From the NCBI RefSeq assembly GCF_015163075.1, contig NZ_JADDXU010000011.1:62001-126000 (forward strand): 64,000 bases of DNA. Reading direction: 5' to 3'. Each line of letters opens with the position of its first letter. Position 1 is the stretch's first letter. The notes under the pieces are model-generated. The model searched no databases. It was not told the origin of the DNA and worked only from the letters and a program-made list of their open reading frames with translations. This DNA comes from Streptomyces justiciae. GTDB taxonomy: Bacteria > Actinomycetota > Actinomycetes > Streptomycetales > Streptomycetaceae. A program made the translations under genes and the position numbers. This document shows positions 7,999-15,701 of this stretch, one piece after another.

Positions 7999-9062
7999 GA
8001 GTTCGCCCCTTCCGTGGTCAGGGACGCCGCGACCGCCCGCTCTGCGGCGGCGAGGGCGCCCTCGATGTGTCCGGCGTGTTCGGCGGCCGTCTCGGTCGAG
8101 GCCCAGTGCAGCCTGCCGTCCAGGGCGGGCTGTTGGTAGAGGGGGTGGCCGAACAGGGAGTAGTCGGCCAGTTGGTGGACGGCGGGCGGCGCGGTCCACC
8201 GCTCACTGCTCCAGTCCTGGATGTGCAGCGCCTCGGGCTCGGCGGCGTCCGGGCCGAAGAGCTGGGCCAGTTGGGCGGTCACCGCCGGCGCGAAGTCGGG
8301 CCCGAGCGCTTGGGCCGCCGCGAAGCCGAAGAGTGCGGCGGGCCGTGCGTCCGGCCCGGACATGTCGTGCAGCTCTTGCAGCGGCCCGGTTCTGCTGAAC
8401 GCGGCACCGGCGAGCCCGGCCTCCCGCCAGAAGGCGGAGGGGTAGCGGGCGACGACCTTGGCAACCGCACCCATCCACACGGGAGTTGCCCGAGCGAGGC
8501 GGACCAGTCCCGGTGACAGGTGGGTGCCGAAGTCGATGTTCGCGAGGGCGAGCGCGGGCGGTACGGCCACGATGACCTGGTCGGTGTGCAGCACCCGGGT
8601 CGGCGTACGGACTTCGAGGGCGCCGCCCTCGCCGGGGTGGATCGCGGTGACGGGGCTGTCCAGTCGTACGGCATCCGTGGGGAGTTGGGCCGCGAGGGCG
8701 TGGGCGAGGGTGTCGGCGCCGGGGGTGAAGCGGCGGGCGGGGGCATCGAGCAGGTTGCCGGGCAGCCGTCGTACGCCGGCGGTGTCCTGGACGAGTGTGT
8801 CTCCGGCGAGGTGCTGCTCGAAGGTGGCGATGCCGAGCCGTGCGGCGAGGTCCGCGACGCGCGGCTCGCCGTCCCAGTACCAGGTGGCCCCGAGGTCGAG
8901 GGCCCCGGGCGGGGCGGCCGCGCTGAGCAGGCGCCCGCCGACGCGCCCGCGGGCCTCCAGGCACACGGTGTCGCGCCCGGCGGCGACCAGGGCGGCGGTG
9001 GCGGCCAGTCCGGCGATGCCGGCACCGATCACGACGACATCGTGGCGGTCGTGTTCCGTCAT
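7986..9062 (-). CDS. FAD-dependent amine oxidase
   Basis: A 358-residue flavoprotein of the monoamine-oxidase/protoporphyrinogen-oxidase family. The N-terminal FAD-binding motif VVIGAGIAGLAATAALVAAG is followed by the second signature EARGRVGGRLLSA (about residues 37-49). The C-terminal LHWASTETAAEHAGHIEGAL is the conserved flavin-contact block. It is expected to oxidise an amine, with release of peroxide, in the cytoplasm. It is shorter than typical MAO proteins (about 450), with a compact substrate domain. It lies 22 bases after the alcohol dehydrogenase and overlaps the DinB-like gene. GAGGAGAAG precedes the ATG. Confidence 0.9.
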   Translation of the reverse strand: MTEHDRHDVVVIGAGIAGLAATAALVAAGRDTVCLEARGRVGGRLLSAAAPPGALDLGATWYWDGEPRVADLAARLGIATFEQHLAGDTLVQDTAGVRRLPGNLLDAPARRFTPGADTLAHALAAQLPTDAVRLDSPVTAIHPGEGGALEVRTPTRVLHTDQVIVAVPPALALANIDFGTHLSPGLVRLARATPVWMGAVAKVVARYPSAFWREAGLAGAAFSRTGPLQELHDMSGPDARPAALFGFAAAQALGPDFAPAVTAQLAQLFGPDAAEPEALHIQDWSSERWTAPPAVHQLADYSLFGHPLYQQPALDGRLHWASTETAAEHAGHIEGALAAAERAVAASLTTEGANSCSG

Positions 9063-9084
9063 GTTCTCTTCTCCTCGACGGCGG

Positions 9085-10119
9085 TCAGGCGCCGGTGGTG
9101 AGCACCATCCGGAAGCGGGCCCGGCCCTCTTGCTGGGTGTCGAGCGCCTGCTGGGCCTCCTCCAGTGGCACGGTCCGTACCTGGGGGCGGACGCCGGTGG
9201 CGACCGCGAAGCGCATGGCCTGTTCGGTGTCGGCGGGGCTGCCGGTCAGATGACCGGTGACGCTGCGAGCACCCATGACGAGCTTGGCCAGGGGGAGTTG
9301 GAGCGGTGCCGCGTCGAAGCCGACGACGGTGAGGCGCCCGTGCGGGGCGAGGCCGTCCACCAGGTCCGCGAGCGGCTTGCTGCTGGAGGCGGTGGAGAGG
9401 ATGAGCCGCGCGCCGCCCAACTTCCGTAGTGCCACCGCGGGTTGCTGGGACTCGGTGTCGATGTAGTGCCGTGCGCCCAGTTCCCCGGCGAGCTTGCGCT
9501 TCTCCTCGCCGCGGCCGATCGCCACCGTCTCGAACCCCATGGCGGCGGCGAACTGCACCGCGAGATGCCCCAGTCCGCCGATCCCGAGGACGGCGACCAG
9601 ATCGCCCGGCCCGGCGCCGGAGTGCCGCAGGGCGTTGCAGGTGGTGACGCCGGCGCATCCGAAGGGTGCCGCCTCCGCCGCGGTCAGGCCGTCGGGGATG
9701 CGGGAAAGGGTGGTGGCGGGGACCGTGACGGTGGTCGACCAGCCGCCCGCGTACGACAGGCCCGGCACCTTGCGCTCCGGGCAGTGCACGACGTCGCCGG
9801 TCCGGCAGGCGGTGCAGTGACCGCAGCTGCCGCCGAACCAGCCGACGGTCACCCGCTCCCCCACGTCCCATCCCTGTACCTGAGGGCCCAGCTCCGCGAT
9901 CACACCGGCGACCTCGTGGCCCGGTGTGATCGGGAAGCCGGTCGCCGGGGTGGGATTGCGGACCGTACCGATGTCGGCGCCGCAGATGCCGGTCGCCTGC
10001 ACGTCGATCCGTACCTCGCCGATCCCAGGTGCCTTCTCCCGCACCGGCACCACCTCCACGGTCGCTCCGGGCTCGGCCACCTGTGCGGCCCGGTGCATCC
10101 GGTCAGCGTCTCGGGACAC
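9085..10119 (-). CDS. Zinc-dependent alcohol dehydrogenase (MDR superfamily)
   Basis: Read from a GTG at 10117-10119 with GGAGGG six bases upstream, the enzyme has 344 residues. Catalytic zinc ligands are Cys46 and His68 (GHEV), and the structural-zinc set is Cys99, 102, 105 and 113 (CGHCTACRTGDVVHC). The NAD(P)-binding loop is VLGIGGLGHLAVQFA. It should interconvert an alcohol and an aldehyde or ketone in the cytoplasm. It is the first gene of the four-gene cluster ending with the MFS transporter. A longer reading from 10194 is possible but lacks a ribosome-binding site. Confidence 0.9.
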   Translation of the reverse strand: MSRDADRMHRAAQVAEPGATVEVVPVREKAPGIGEVRIDVQATGICGADIGTVRNPTPATGFPITPGHEVAGVIAELGPQVQGWDVGERVTVGWFGGSCGHCTACRTGDVVHCPERKVPGLSYAGGWSTTVTVPATTLSRIPDGLTAAEAAPFGCAGVTTCNALRHSGAGPGDLVAVLGIGGLGHLAVQFAAAMGFETVAIGRGEEKRKLAGELGARHYIDTESQQPAVALRKLGGARLILSTASSSKPLADLVDGLAPHGRLTVVGFDAAPLQLPLAKLVMGARSVTGHLTGSPADTEQAMRFAVATGVRPQVRTVPLEEAQQALDTQQEGRARFRMVLTTGA

Positions 10120-10452
10120 GTGAATCCCTCCTTCGATGAGACTTCGAGGAAATGTCGAAGAGGAGGGGCGGACGTCCTCGGACATGTCTCGCACACGGCT
10201 CCGCCTGCACCGTAGATCGCCGGGCCGGGGCCCGGTAGAGGATCATGGTGAATGGGGGCATAACCAACGGCTATACCCGCCCGGGCAGCCGCGGGCCTGT
10301 GAGTCTCGCCGACGTCCGCCTGGCCGGCAAGCGCGCCGTGGCCGCCGACTGCCCGTGTGAGCACCTCGGGGTCCGATGTCAGCGCGGATCACTACAGTTG
10401 CTCCGCCGGTCGCGCTCCCGCGGCCGGGTCCGCGCTCGAAGGAGGTCCTCAG
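10120..10452. other. Intergenic region between divergent genes (333 bases)
   Basis: No gene is seen here. It holds the promoters of the divergent alcohol dehydrogenase and beta-propeller genes. The one clear structure is an imperfect inverted repeat at 10256-10278, described separately. Confidence 0.5.
10256..10278. promoter_or_regulatory. Imperfect inverted repeat GGGCATAACC-AAC-GGCTATACCC
   Basis: Two 10-base arms match at eight positions around a three-base centre. The left arm is one base different from GGGTATAACC found at 20703-20712, upstream of the window's second zinc alcohol dehydrogenase. A shared operator is suggested; the regulator is unknown. Confidence 0.35.
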
Positions 10453-11763
10453 GTGCGTTTACGAAGACGTGCGGCCGGTGTCGTCCTGATCCTGGCGGCG
10501 GCGTCGTTCCCGCTGCTCGGCGCCCCCGGCACGGCGGCGGCACAGGCCCAGGGCGGCATCGTCCTGCCCGTGCGGTCGCACTGGCAGACACTCGCCGACA
10601 GCCGCCAGGTGTATCTCAGCGCGCCCGGTGACGACGCGGTGCTGGCCACCGACCACGACGGACAGGTCGTCAAGAAGGTCGAAGGGCTCGACGGGGCGCG
10701 GGGCATGACCGAGTCGGCCGACGAGTCCACCCTGTACGTGGCGCTCCCCGACGCCGACGCCATCTCCGTCATCGACACCGCGACCCTGACCGAGACACGG
10801 CGCATCCCCACCGGAGCCGGCACCGCGCCGGAGAGCCTCGCCCTCGTCGGCGGCCGGCTGTTCTTCGGCTACCAGGCCACCGACTTCGACGCCGGCATCG
10901 GTTCGGTCACCCTCACCGACGCGACCCCGACCGTCGCCTTGGACACGTCCCCCGTTTGGTACGGCAAGCCGAGGCTCGCCTCCTCACCGGGCGCGCCCGA
11001 CCGGCTCGTCGCCGCGGAGAGCCAGGGCGCGCTGGGCATGCGCGTGTACGACGTCAGCTCCGGGACGCTGCGGGAGACCGCGTACAGCGATGCCATCGCC
11101 GATGTCGAGGACGTGGCGGTGACGCCGGACGGCAGCAGCGTGATCACGGCGAACGGGTCCAACTACTACCACCAGCGCTGGCGCCTGTCGGACCTGACGG
11201 AGGAGGCACGGTACGAGACCGGCCCCTACCCCAACTCCGTCGCCCTCGACTCCCACGGCACTCTCGCCGCGGGGATCGTGGCGGGAGGCGACTGGGACCT
11301 CTACGTCTATCGTCCGGGAGAGACCGACGCCTACCGCACGGTCGCGTTGTCGCCCGGGTACGCGGATCTGGTCGACCGGGGCGTGGCCTGGGCGCCCGAC
11401 GGCAACAGGCTGTTCGCCACCCGGTTCCCCTACTCGGGCGAGGTCGTTCTCGACGTCATCACGGACATCGCGAAGGCATCCAGCACCATCACCTTGTCCG
11501 CCCCGCCGACGAACCCCGTCGGGACGCCGGTCACCGTGACGGGGAAACTGACCTCGCTGGTCGCCTTCCCCAAGCACAAGACGGTCACCGTGACCCGCAG
11601 CGGTGTGGCGCTGCCGGATGTGAAGGTCGCCCGGGACGGCACCTTCCGCTTCACTGACACCCCGCCCGACTGGAACACGTATCCCCAGTACACGGTCACG
11701 TACGCGGGCGACGCCCGGCATGTGTCCGGCAGCGGGACCGTCATGGTCGAGTTCGTCAGCTGA
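10453..11763 (+). CDS. Secreted beta-propeller protein with C-terminal Ig-like domain
   Basis: Read from GTG at 10453 (GGAGG seven bases upstream), 436 residues. A Sec signal peptide occupies about residues 1-30, with an RLRRR basic start, a hydrophobic core and an APGTAAAQA cleavage region. A seven-bladed YVTN/WD-like beta-propeller follows, with repeats such as MTESADESTLYVALPDADAISVIDTATLT-type units and DVAVTPDGSSVITANG. The last 90 residues (from ASSTITLSAPP) look like a bacterial Ig domain ending YTVTYAGDARHV. It probably acts outside the cell in binding, with no catalytic residues recognised. The window has a larger relative at 50135-51868. Confidence 0.75.
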   Translation: MRLRRRAAGVVLILAAASFPLLGAPGTAAAQAQGGIVLPVRSHWQTLADSRQVYLSAPGDDAVLATDHDGQVVKKVEGLDGARGMTESADESTLYVALPDADAISVIDTATLTETRRIPTGAGTAPESLALVGGRLFFGYQATDFDAGIGSVTLTDATPTVALDTSPVWYGKPRLASSPGAPDRLVAAESQGALGMRVYDVSSGTLRETAYSDAIADVEDVAVTPDGSSVITANGSNYYHQRWRLSDLTEEARYETGPYPNSVALDSHGTLAAGIVAGGDWDLYVYRPGETDAYRTVALSPGYADLVDRGVAWAPDGNRLFATRFPYSGEVVLDVITDIAKASSTITLSAPPTNPVGTPVTVTGKLTSLVAFPKHKTVTVTRSGVALPDVKVARDGTFRFTDTPPDWNTYPQYTVTYAGDARHVSGSGTVMVEFVS

Positions 11764-11781
11764 CCAGGCCGGTGTGTGTGA

Positions 11782-11809
11782 GGGGGCGTCGTGTCGAGAA
11801 GACGCCCCC
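11782..11809. terminator. Bidirectional terminator hairpin
   Basis: GGGGGCGTC and GACGCCCCC form a perfect 9-bp stem around a 10-base loop. It sits between the convergent ends of the beta-propeller gene and the MerR gene, so it can serve both. There is no U tract, as is usual in streptomycetes. Confidence 0.7.
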
Positions 11810-11815
11810 ATCACG

Positions 11816-12541
11816 TCAGGCGCCCAGTCCGGCGCGGATGAGGGCGTCCAGCCGCCGCCATGCCGGGGACGAGGCGTTGACCGTGCCCTGGATGAGGGCG
11901 GGGATCTCGGACTCGGCGTCCAGCTGGGGCAGTTCGCCGGCTCCGTAGCGTTGCCGGGTCGCCTCGGTGATCCGGCGGGCGAGGGTGTCGATGCGGGGAT
12001 CGTCGGCGTCGAGGTCGTGGGCGTGGTCGAGGAAGAGCTGCCGCAGCGCCGGATCGGCCAGCATCCCGGACTGGTCGCGGAACAGTGCCGTCGCGCGGTC
12101 CGGGTGGGTGGCGAACACCAGGACCCACAGGTCGCGTTGCAGGTCCACCCAGCGCGGTGTGAATCCCCAGCGGGCCAGATCCTCCAGGTAGGGGCCGACC
12201 TCGGCGGGCAGGGGTGCGAGATGCCCCGCGGCGAGCTGTCGCAGACGCCCCTGTGTGGCCCGTAGACCGCGGATGCGGGCGGTGAGGTCCTGGTCGATCT
12301 CACGCAGCGCCTGCTGGTACTCCTCGTCGGTCGCTGATCTCAGGTCCCGGATTCGGGCCAGGGGTACGCCCGCTTCGGCGAGCGTCCGGATCTTGATCAG
12401 GGCGATGGCGTCGTTCGCGCCGTAGCGGCGGTAGCCGGACGCGTCGCGGTCGGGCTCCGGAAGCAGGCCCTTGTCGTGGTAGACGCGGATCGTCTTGATC
12501 GACACGCCGACGTACCTGGCCAGCTGACCGATGGTGATCAC
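11816..12541 (-). CDS. MerR-family transcriptional regulator
   Basis: A 241-residue protein whose first 70 residues are a MerR DNA-binding domain: ITIGQLARYVGVSIKTIRVYHDKGLL, then the wing with SGYRRYGANDAIALIKIRTLAEAGVPLARI. A coiled-coil dimerisation helix follows, then about 130 residues with no Cys metal site, so an organic or protein effector is more likely than a metal. GTG at 12539-12541 is preferred; a TTG 30 bases upstream would extend it through the promoter palindrome. It is divergent from the small gene at 12595, whose promoter has the 19-bp spacer this family untwists. Confidence 0.9.
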   Translation of the reverse strand: MITIGQLARYVGVSIKTIRVYHDKGLLPEPDRDASGYRRYGANDAIALIKIRTLAEAGVPLARIRDLRSATDEEYQQALREIDQDLTARIRGLRATQGRLRQLAAGHLAPLPAEVGPYLEDLARWGFTPRWVDLQRDLWVLVFATHPDRATALFRDQSGMLADPALRQLFLDHAHDLDADDPRIDTLARRITEATRQRYGAGELPQLDAESEIPALIQGTVNASSPAWRRLDALIRAGLGA

Positions 12542-12557
12542 CCGGCCATCGTCCCAC

Positions 12558-12588
12558 TTGCCCTGCCCCAAGGGCAGGGTTGAACGAT
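12558..12588 (+). promoter_or_regulatory. MerR-type promoter with 19-bp spacer and perfect palindrome
   Basis: The -35 TTGCCC (12558-12563) and -10-like AACGAT (12583-12588) are separated by exactly 19 bases, the elongated spacer typical of MerR-activated promoters. The spacer lies within CCCTGCCC-CAA-GGGCAGGG (12561-12579), a perfect 8-bp-arm palindrome. The predicted transcript begins at or within a base or two of the ATG at 12595. Confidence 0.75.
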
Positions 12589-12594
12589 GAGGCC

Positions 12595-12882
12595 ATGGCG
12601 AACATGAACATCGATCGGCAGACCCTGCGCGACCTGGCCGACGAGGGCAATGAGACCGCTCTGGACCGGCTGGCCGACCTCGCCGACGCCGCCGGTGATC
12701 TCGAGGAGCTGAGCGAGCTGCTGGACGAGGGTTCTCCGCGCGCCGGGTTCCTGCTCACCCGGCGCGCGGTCGCGGCGGGCGACCTGCGCGAACTGCAACG
12801 GATCTCCGACGCCGGGTACGACCAGGCCGGTGACGAGCTGGAACGGCTGCTGAAGGCGCCCGACGACGGGGACCGGGGCTGA
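12595..12882 (+). CDS. Small helical-repeat protein, likely MerR target
   Basis: A 95-residue acidic protein starting MANMNIDRQTLRDLADEGN. Two clear internal repeats of about 28 residues begin AGDLEELSELLDEG and AGDLRELQRISDAG, and a weaker copy begins TLRDLADEG. The pattern resembles ankyrin/Sel1-like helical hairpins. No catalytic site, signal peptide or membrane segment is seen. Its promoter is the MerR-type element just upstream, so it is probably activated by the divergent MerR protein. The ATG lies only six bases from the -10 element, suggesting a leaderless mRNA. Function unknown. Confidence 0.75.
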   Translation: MANMNIDRQTLRDLADEGNETALDRLADLADAAGDLEELSELLDEGSPRAGFLLTRRAVAAGDLRELQRISDAGYDQAGDELERLLKAPDDGDRG

Positions 12883-12934
12883 GCCGCGGCCGCTGCGACA
12901 CTCCGCATGAGCCTGGCCGACCCAGCCATATTAC

Positions 12935-12985
12935 TGAACCGTAACCTACCTACCGCTACCCGCGGTAACCCTTGCGGCGCTACCG
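12935..12985. promoter_or_regulatory. Repeated ACC-rich half-sites upstream of the lipase
   Basis: The stretch repeats related half-sites: CCGTAACC, CTACC, CTACC, CGCTACC, GCGGTAACC and GCGCTACC. It is more AT-rich than its surroundings and lies about 140 bases before the lipase gene. A promoter/operator region for the lipase is plausible. No known consensus is assigned. Confidence 0.25.
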
Positions 12986-13123
12986 TCCTGACAATTCGTC
13001 TAAGAGTGGCATCGGAGCAGCGGTGGGACGACCGCCTCCGCATGCCCGCGTCCCGCCCGACCGGTCCGTCAGGTCACCGAGCCGCACCTGAAGCTCGGCC
13101 TCCCCCTTCTCCGGAGGTCCCGC

Positions 13124-14446
13124 ATGCCCGCTCCCGTACGCCTCGCCGCCGTGGCCGTCACGGCCGCCGCCTGCCTCGGCGCCTCGACCGTCCCGGCGCT
13201 TGCCGCCGACGGCGACACCGTGGTCTCCCGCGGCGTCACCATCCCCGCGTTCTACAACCCGCCCGCGACGCTGCCGACCGCGAACGGCGCGCTGGTGCGC
13301 AGTGAACCGCTGCCGCTCGCGCTGAGCCTGCCCGGCATCGACGGCCCGCTGCCCGGCAGAGCCACCCGCCTGATGTACAAGTCGACGGACTCCAACGGCC
13401 GACCCGTGGCGGTGACCGGCGCGTACATCGAGCCGTCCGCCGCCTGGCAGGGCACCGGCCCCCGCCCGCTGGTCGCCCTGGCACCCGGGACCATGGGGCA
13501 GGGCGACCAGTGCGCCGCCTCCCTCGGTCTCGAACACCCCCTCCAGCTCAACGGGCAGACCGTTTCCGTGGGTTACGAGGACCTGGCCGTCTACCGCCTG
13601 CTCGCCAAGGGCATCGCCGTCGTGGTCACCGACTACGCCGGCCTCGGCGCGACGGACCGGCTGCACACGTACGTCAACCGCGTGGACGAGGCCCACGCCG
13701 TCCTGGACGCCGTCCGCGCCGCCCGCGCGCTTCCCGGGACCTCGCTCACCACCGCCTCACGCGTGGCCCTGTTCGGCTACAGCCAGGGCGGCGGCGCCAC
13801 CGCGGCGGCCGCCGAACTCCAGTCCGCCTACGCCCCCGACGTCGTGATCGCCGGCACCTACGCGGGAGCGCCGCCCGCCGACCTGACCGAGGTCACCAAG
13901 GCCATCGACGGCAGCGACCTCGCCGGAGCACTGGGCTGGTCCGTCAACGGCTTCCTCCAGTCCGACCCCGCTCTGCGGCCGATCGCCGACGCCCACCTCA
14001 ACGCGGCCGGACGCGCGGCGCTCGACGACCTGTCCACCATGTGCGTGGGGGACGCGCTGTTCGCGTACAACTCGGCGCGGAGCACCGCCTGGACGACCGA
14101 CGGGAAGACCATCAGCGACGTCATCGCGGCCGAACCCGCCCTCCAGGCCTTCCTCGACGAGCAGCGCATCGGCACCACGCGCCCGAGCGGGCCCGTCCGG
14201 CTGGCGACCGGCACGAGCGACAACCTGGTGCCGCACGCGCAGGCGCGCACGCTCGCCGTGGACTGGTGCCGACTGGGCGGCAATGTCACCTACAAGCCGG
14301 TGATCCTGCCCGACGCGGGCCGCGCACTGATCAACCACTTCGCTCCGCTGCTCACCGATCAGGGCGACGCCATCTCCTGGCTGACGGACCGGCTGAACGG
14401 CAAGCCGGTCACGTCCGCCTGCGGCCTGCTGCCGTTCCAGCCCTGA
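13124..14446 (+). CDS. Secretory lipase (LIP family alpha/beta hydrolase)
   Basis: A 440-residue secreted esterase/lipase. A Sec signal peptide spans about residues 1-28 with an ALA cleavage site. The nucleophile elbow GYSQGG puts Ser220 at the active site, with Asp366 (TGTSDN) and His405 (INHF) completing the triad. Pairs of Cys (130, 307, 382, 435 region) could form disulfides outside the cell. The size and layout match the secretory lipases described in fungi and actinomycetes. CCGGAGG lies upstream of the ATG. It is a single-gene unit ahead of the convergent XdhC gene. Confidence 0.9.
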   Translation: MPAPVRLAAVAVTAAACLGASTVPALAADGDTVVSRGVTIPAFYNPPATLPTANGALVRSEPLPLALSLPGIDGPLPGRATRLMYKSTDSNGRPVAVTGAYIEPSAAWQGTGPRPLVALAPGTMGQGDQCAASLGLEHPLQLNGQTVSVGYEDLAVYRLLAKGIAVVVTDYAGLGATDRLHTYVNRVDEAHAVLDAVRAARALPGTSLTTASRVALFGYSQGGGATAAAAELQSAYAPDVVIAGTYAGAPPADLTEVTKAIDGSDLAGALGWSVNGFLQSDPALRPIADAHLNAAGRAALDDLSTMCVGDALFAYNSARSTAWTTDGKTISDVIAAEPALQAFLDEQRIGTTRPSGPVRLATGTSDNLVPHAQARTLAVDWCRLGGNVTYKPVILPDAGRALINHFAPLLTDQGDAISWLTDRLNGKPVTSACGLLPFQP

Positions 14447-14490
14447 CCGCAAGCCTCACTTCATGCCTGGGCGGCCGCTACGGGTGCCGC

Positions 14491-15627
14491 TCACACCTTC
14501 ATGACGGACCGGTCCGCGCGAACGCCGTGGATCGGGCCGTCGAGGCGTGTCAGGGGCAGGCCGGTGGCGCGGTTGGCCTCGGCGATGATCTCGGCGGTGA
14601 TGGAGACGGCCGTCTCCTCCGGGGTGCGCGCGCCGAGGTCGAGGCCGATCGGGGATCGTAGTCGAGCCAACTGTCCCTCGGTCACCCCGAGTTCGCGCAG
14701 TCTGCGCAGGCGCTCGTCATGCGTGCGCCGGGAGCCCATGGCGCCGACATAGCCCACCGGGAGGTCGAGGGCGAGGCGGAGCAGCGGGATGTCGAACTTG
14801 GCGTCGTGGGTCAGCACGCACACGGCGGTGCGTCCGTCCACCGGCGTCTGTGCCAGAAAGCGGTGCGGCCAGTCCACCACCACCTCGTCCGCGTACGGGA
14901 AGCGGGCCTCGGTGGCGAAGACCGGGCGGGCGTCGCACACCGTGACCCGGTAGCCGAGGAAGCTGCCCGCCCGGCTGAGCGCGGCCGCGAAGTCGACGGC
15001 GCCGAAGATCAGCATGCGCGGCCGGGACGCGTGGACATGGACGAGGACGGACAGCTTCTCGGGACACGTGTCCGCGTCGCCGCCGACCTCGAAGCGTGCG
15101 GTCCGCCCCGAACGGAGGGCGGCCAGCGCATGTGCCGTCACCACCGCGTCGATCTCGGGGTCGTCCAGGGCGCCGCGGGTCTCGTCGCCGTCGCCGAGGA
15201 CGGACAGCGTGCGACCGATGAGTGGTTCGGGGCCGTCCACGACCTGTGCCACGGCCGCGGGCCCGCCCCGCGCCACCTCCGCGAGGGCCGCGCCCAAGTC
15301 CGGCTGCGCCGCGGGGTCGACGCGCCGGACGACGACGTCGAGTTCGCCGCCGCAGGTCAGGCCGACGGCGAAGGCGTCGTCGTCGGAGTACCCGAACCAG
15401 ACCCGCTGAGGCTCGCCCCCGTCCTTGAGAACCTGCCGGCACAGCTCGTAGACGGCGCCCTCGACGCAGCCGCCGGAGATGCTGCCGACCGCGTTGCCGT
15501 CCAGGTCCACCGCGACCGACGTGCCGATCGGCAGGGGTGCGCTGCCGGTGACGTCGACGACGGTGGCGAGCGCGAAGGGGCGTTGTTCGCGGCACCAGCG
15601 GTGCAGTGTGTCCGCGATGTTCAGCAT
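14491..15627 (-). CDS. XdhC/CoxI-family molybdoenzyme maturation factor
   Basis: A 378-residue protein with the XdhC layout: an N-terminal CoxI domain (ALATVVDVTGSAPLPIGTSVAV and SGGCVEGAVYE, about residues 15-65) and a C-terminal Rossmann-like domain (MLIFGAVDFAAALSRAGSFLGYRVTVCD to GYVGAMGSRRTH, about 200-310). XdhC proteins bind molybdenum cofactor and insert its sulfurated form into xanthine-dehydrogenase-family enzymes. It lies 74 bases after the large molybdenum subunit, but a strong hairpin (15654-15698) intervenes and may lower its expression. Confidence 0.92.
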   Translation of the reverse strand: MLNIADTLHRWCREQRPFALATVVDVTGSAPLPIGTSVAVDLDGNAVGSISGGCVEGAVYELCRQVLKDGGEPQRVWFGYSDDDAFAVGLTCGGELDVVVRRVDPAAQPDLGAALAEVARGGPAAVAQVVDGPEPLIGRTLSVLGDGDETRGALDDPEIDAVVTAHALAALRSGRTARFEVGGDADTCPEKLSVLVHVHASRPRMLIFGAVDFAAALSRAGSFLGYRVTVCDARPVFATEARFPYADEVVVDWPHRFLAQTPVDGRTAVCVLTHDAKFDIPLLRLALDLPVGYVGAMGSRRTHDERLRRLRELGVTEGQLARLRSPIGLDLGARTPEETAVSITAEIIAEANRATGLPLTRLDGPIHGVRADRSVMKV

Positions 15628-15653
15628 GGGCCTGTCTCCGTGGGTGGGGGGAA

Positions 15654-15698
15654 GGGTCGCCGCCGCGCGCTACGGGGGCGGGCGCGCGGCGGCGACCC
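15654..15698. terminator. 17-bp perfect hairpin between molybdenum subunit and XdhC gene
   Basis: The arms at 15654-15670 and 15682-15698 are exact reverse complements over 17 bases around an 11-base loop. The hairpin fills most of the 74-base gap between two same-strand genes. It may terminate part of transcription or protect the upstream mRNA 3' end. Confidence 0.65.
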
Positions 15699-15701
15699 GG
15701 C

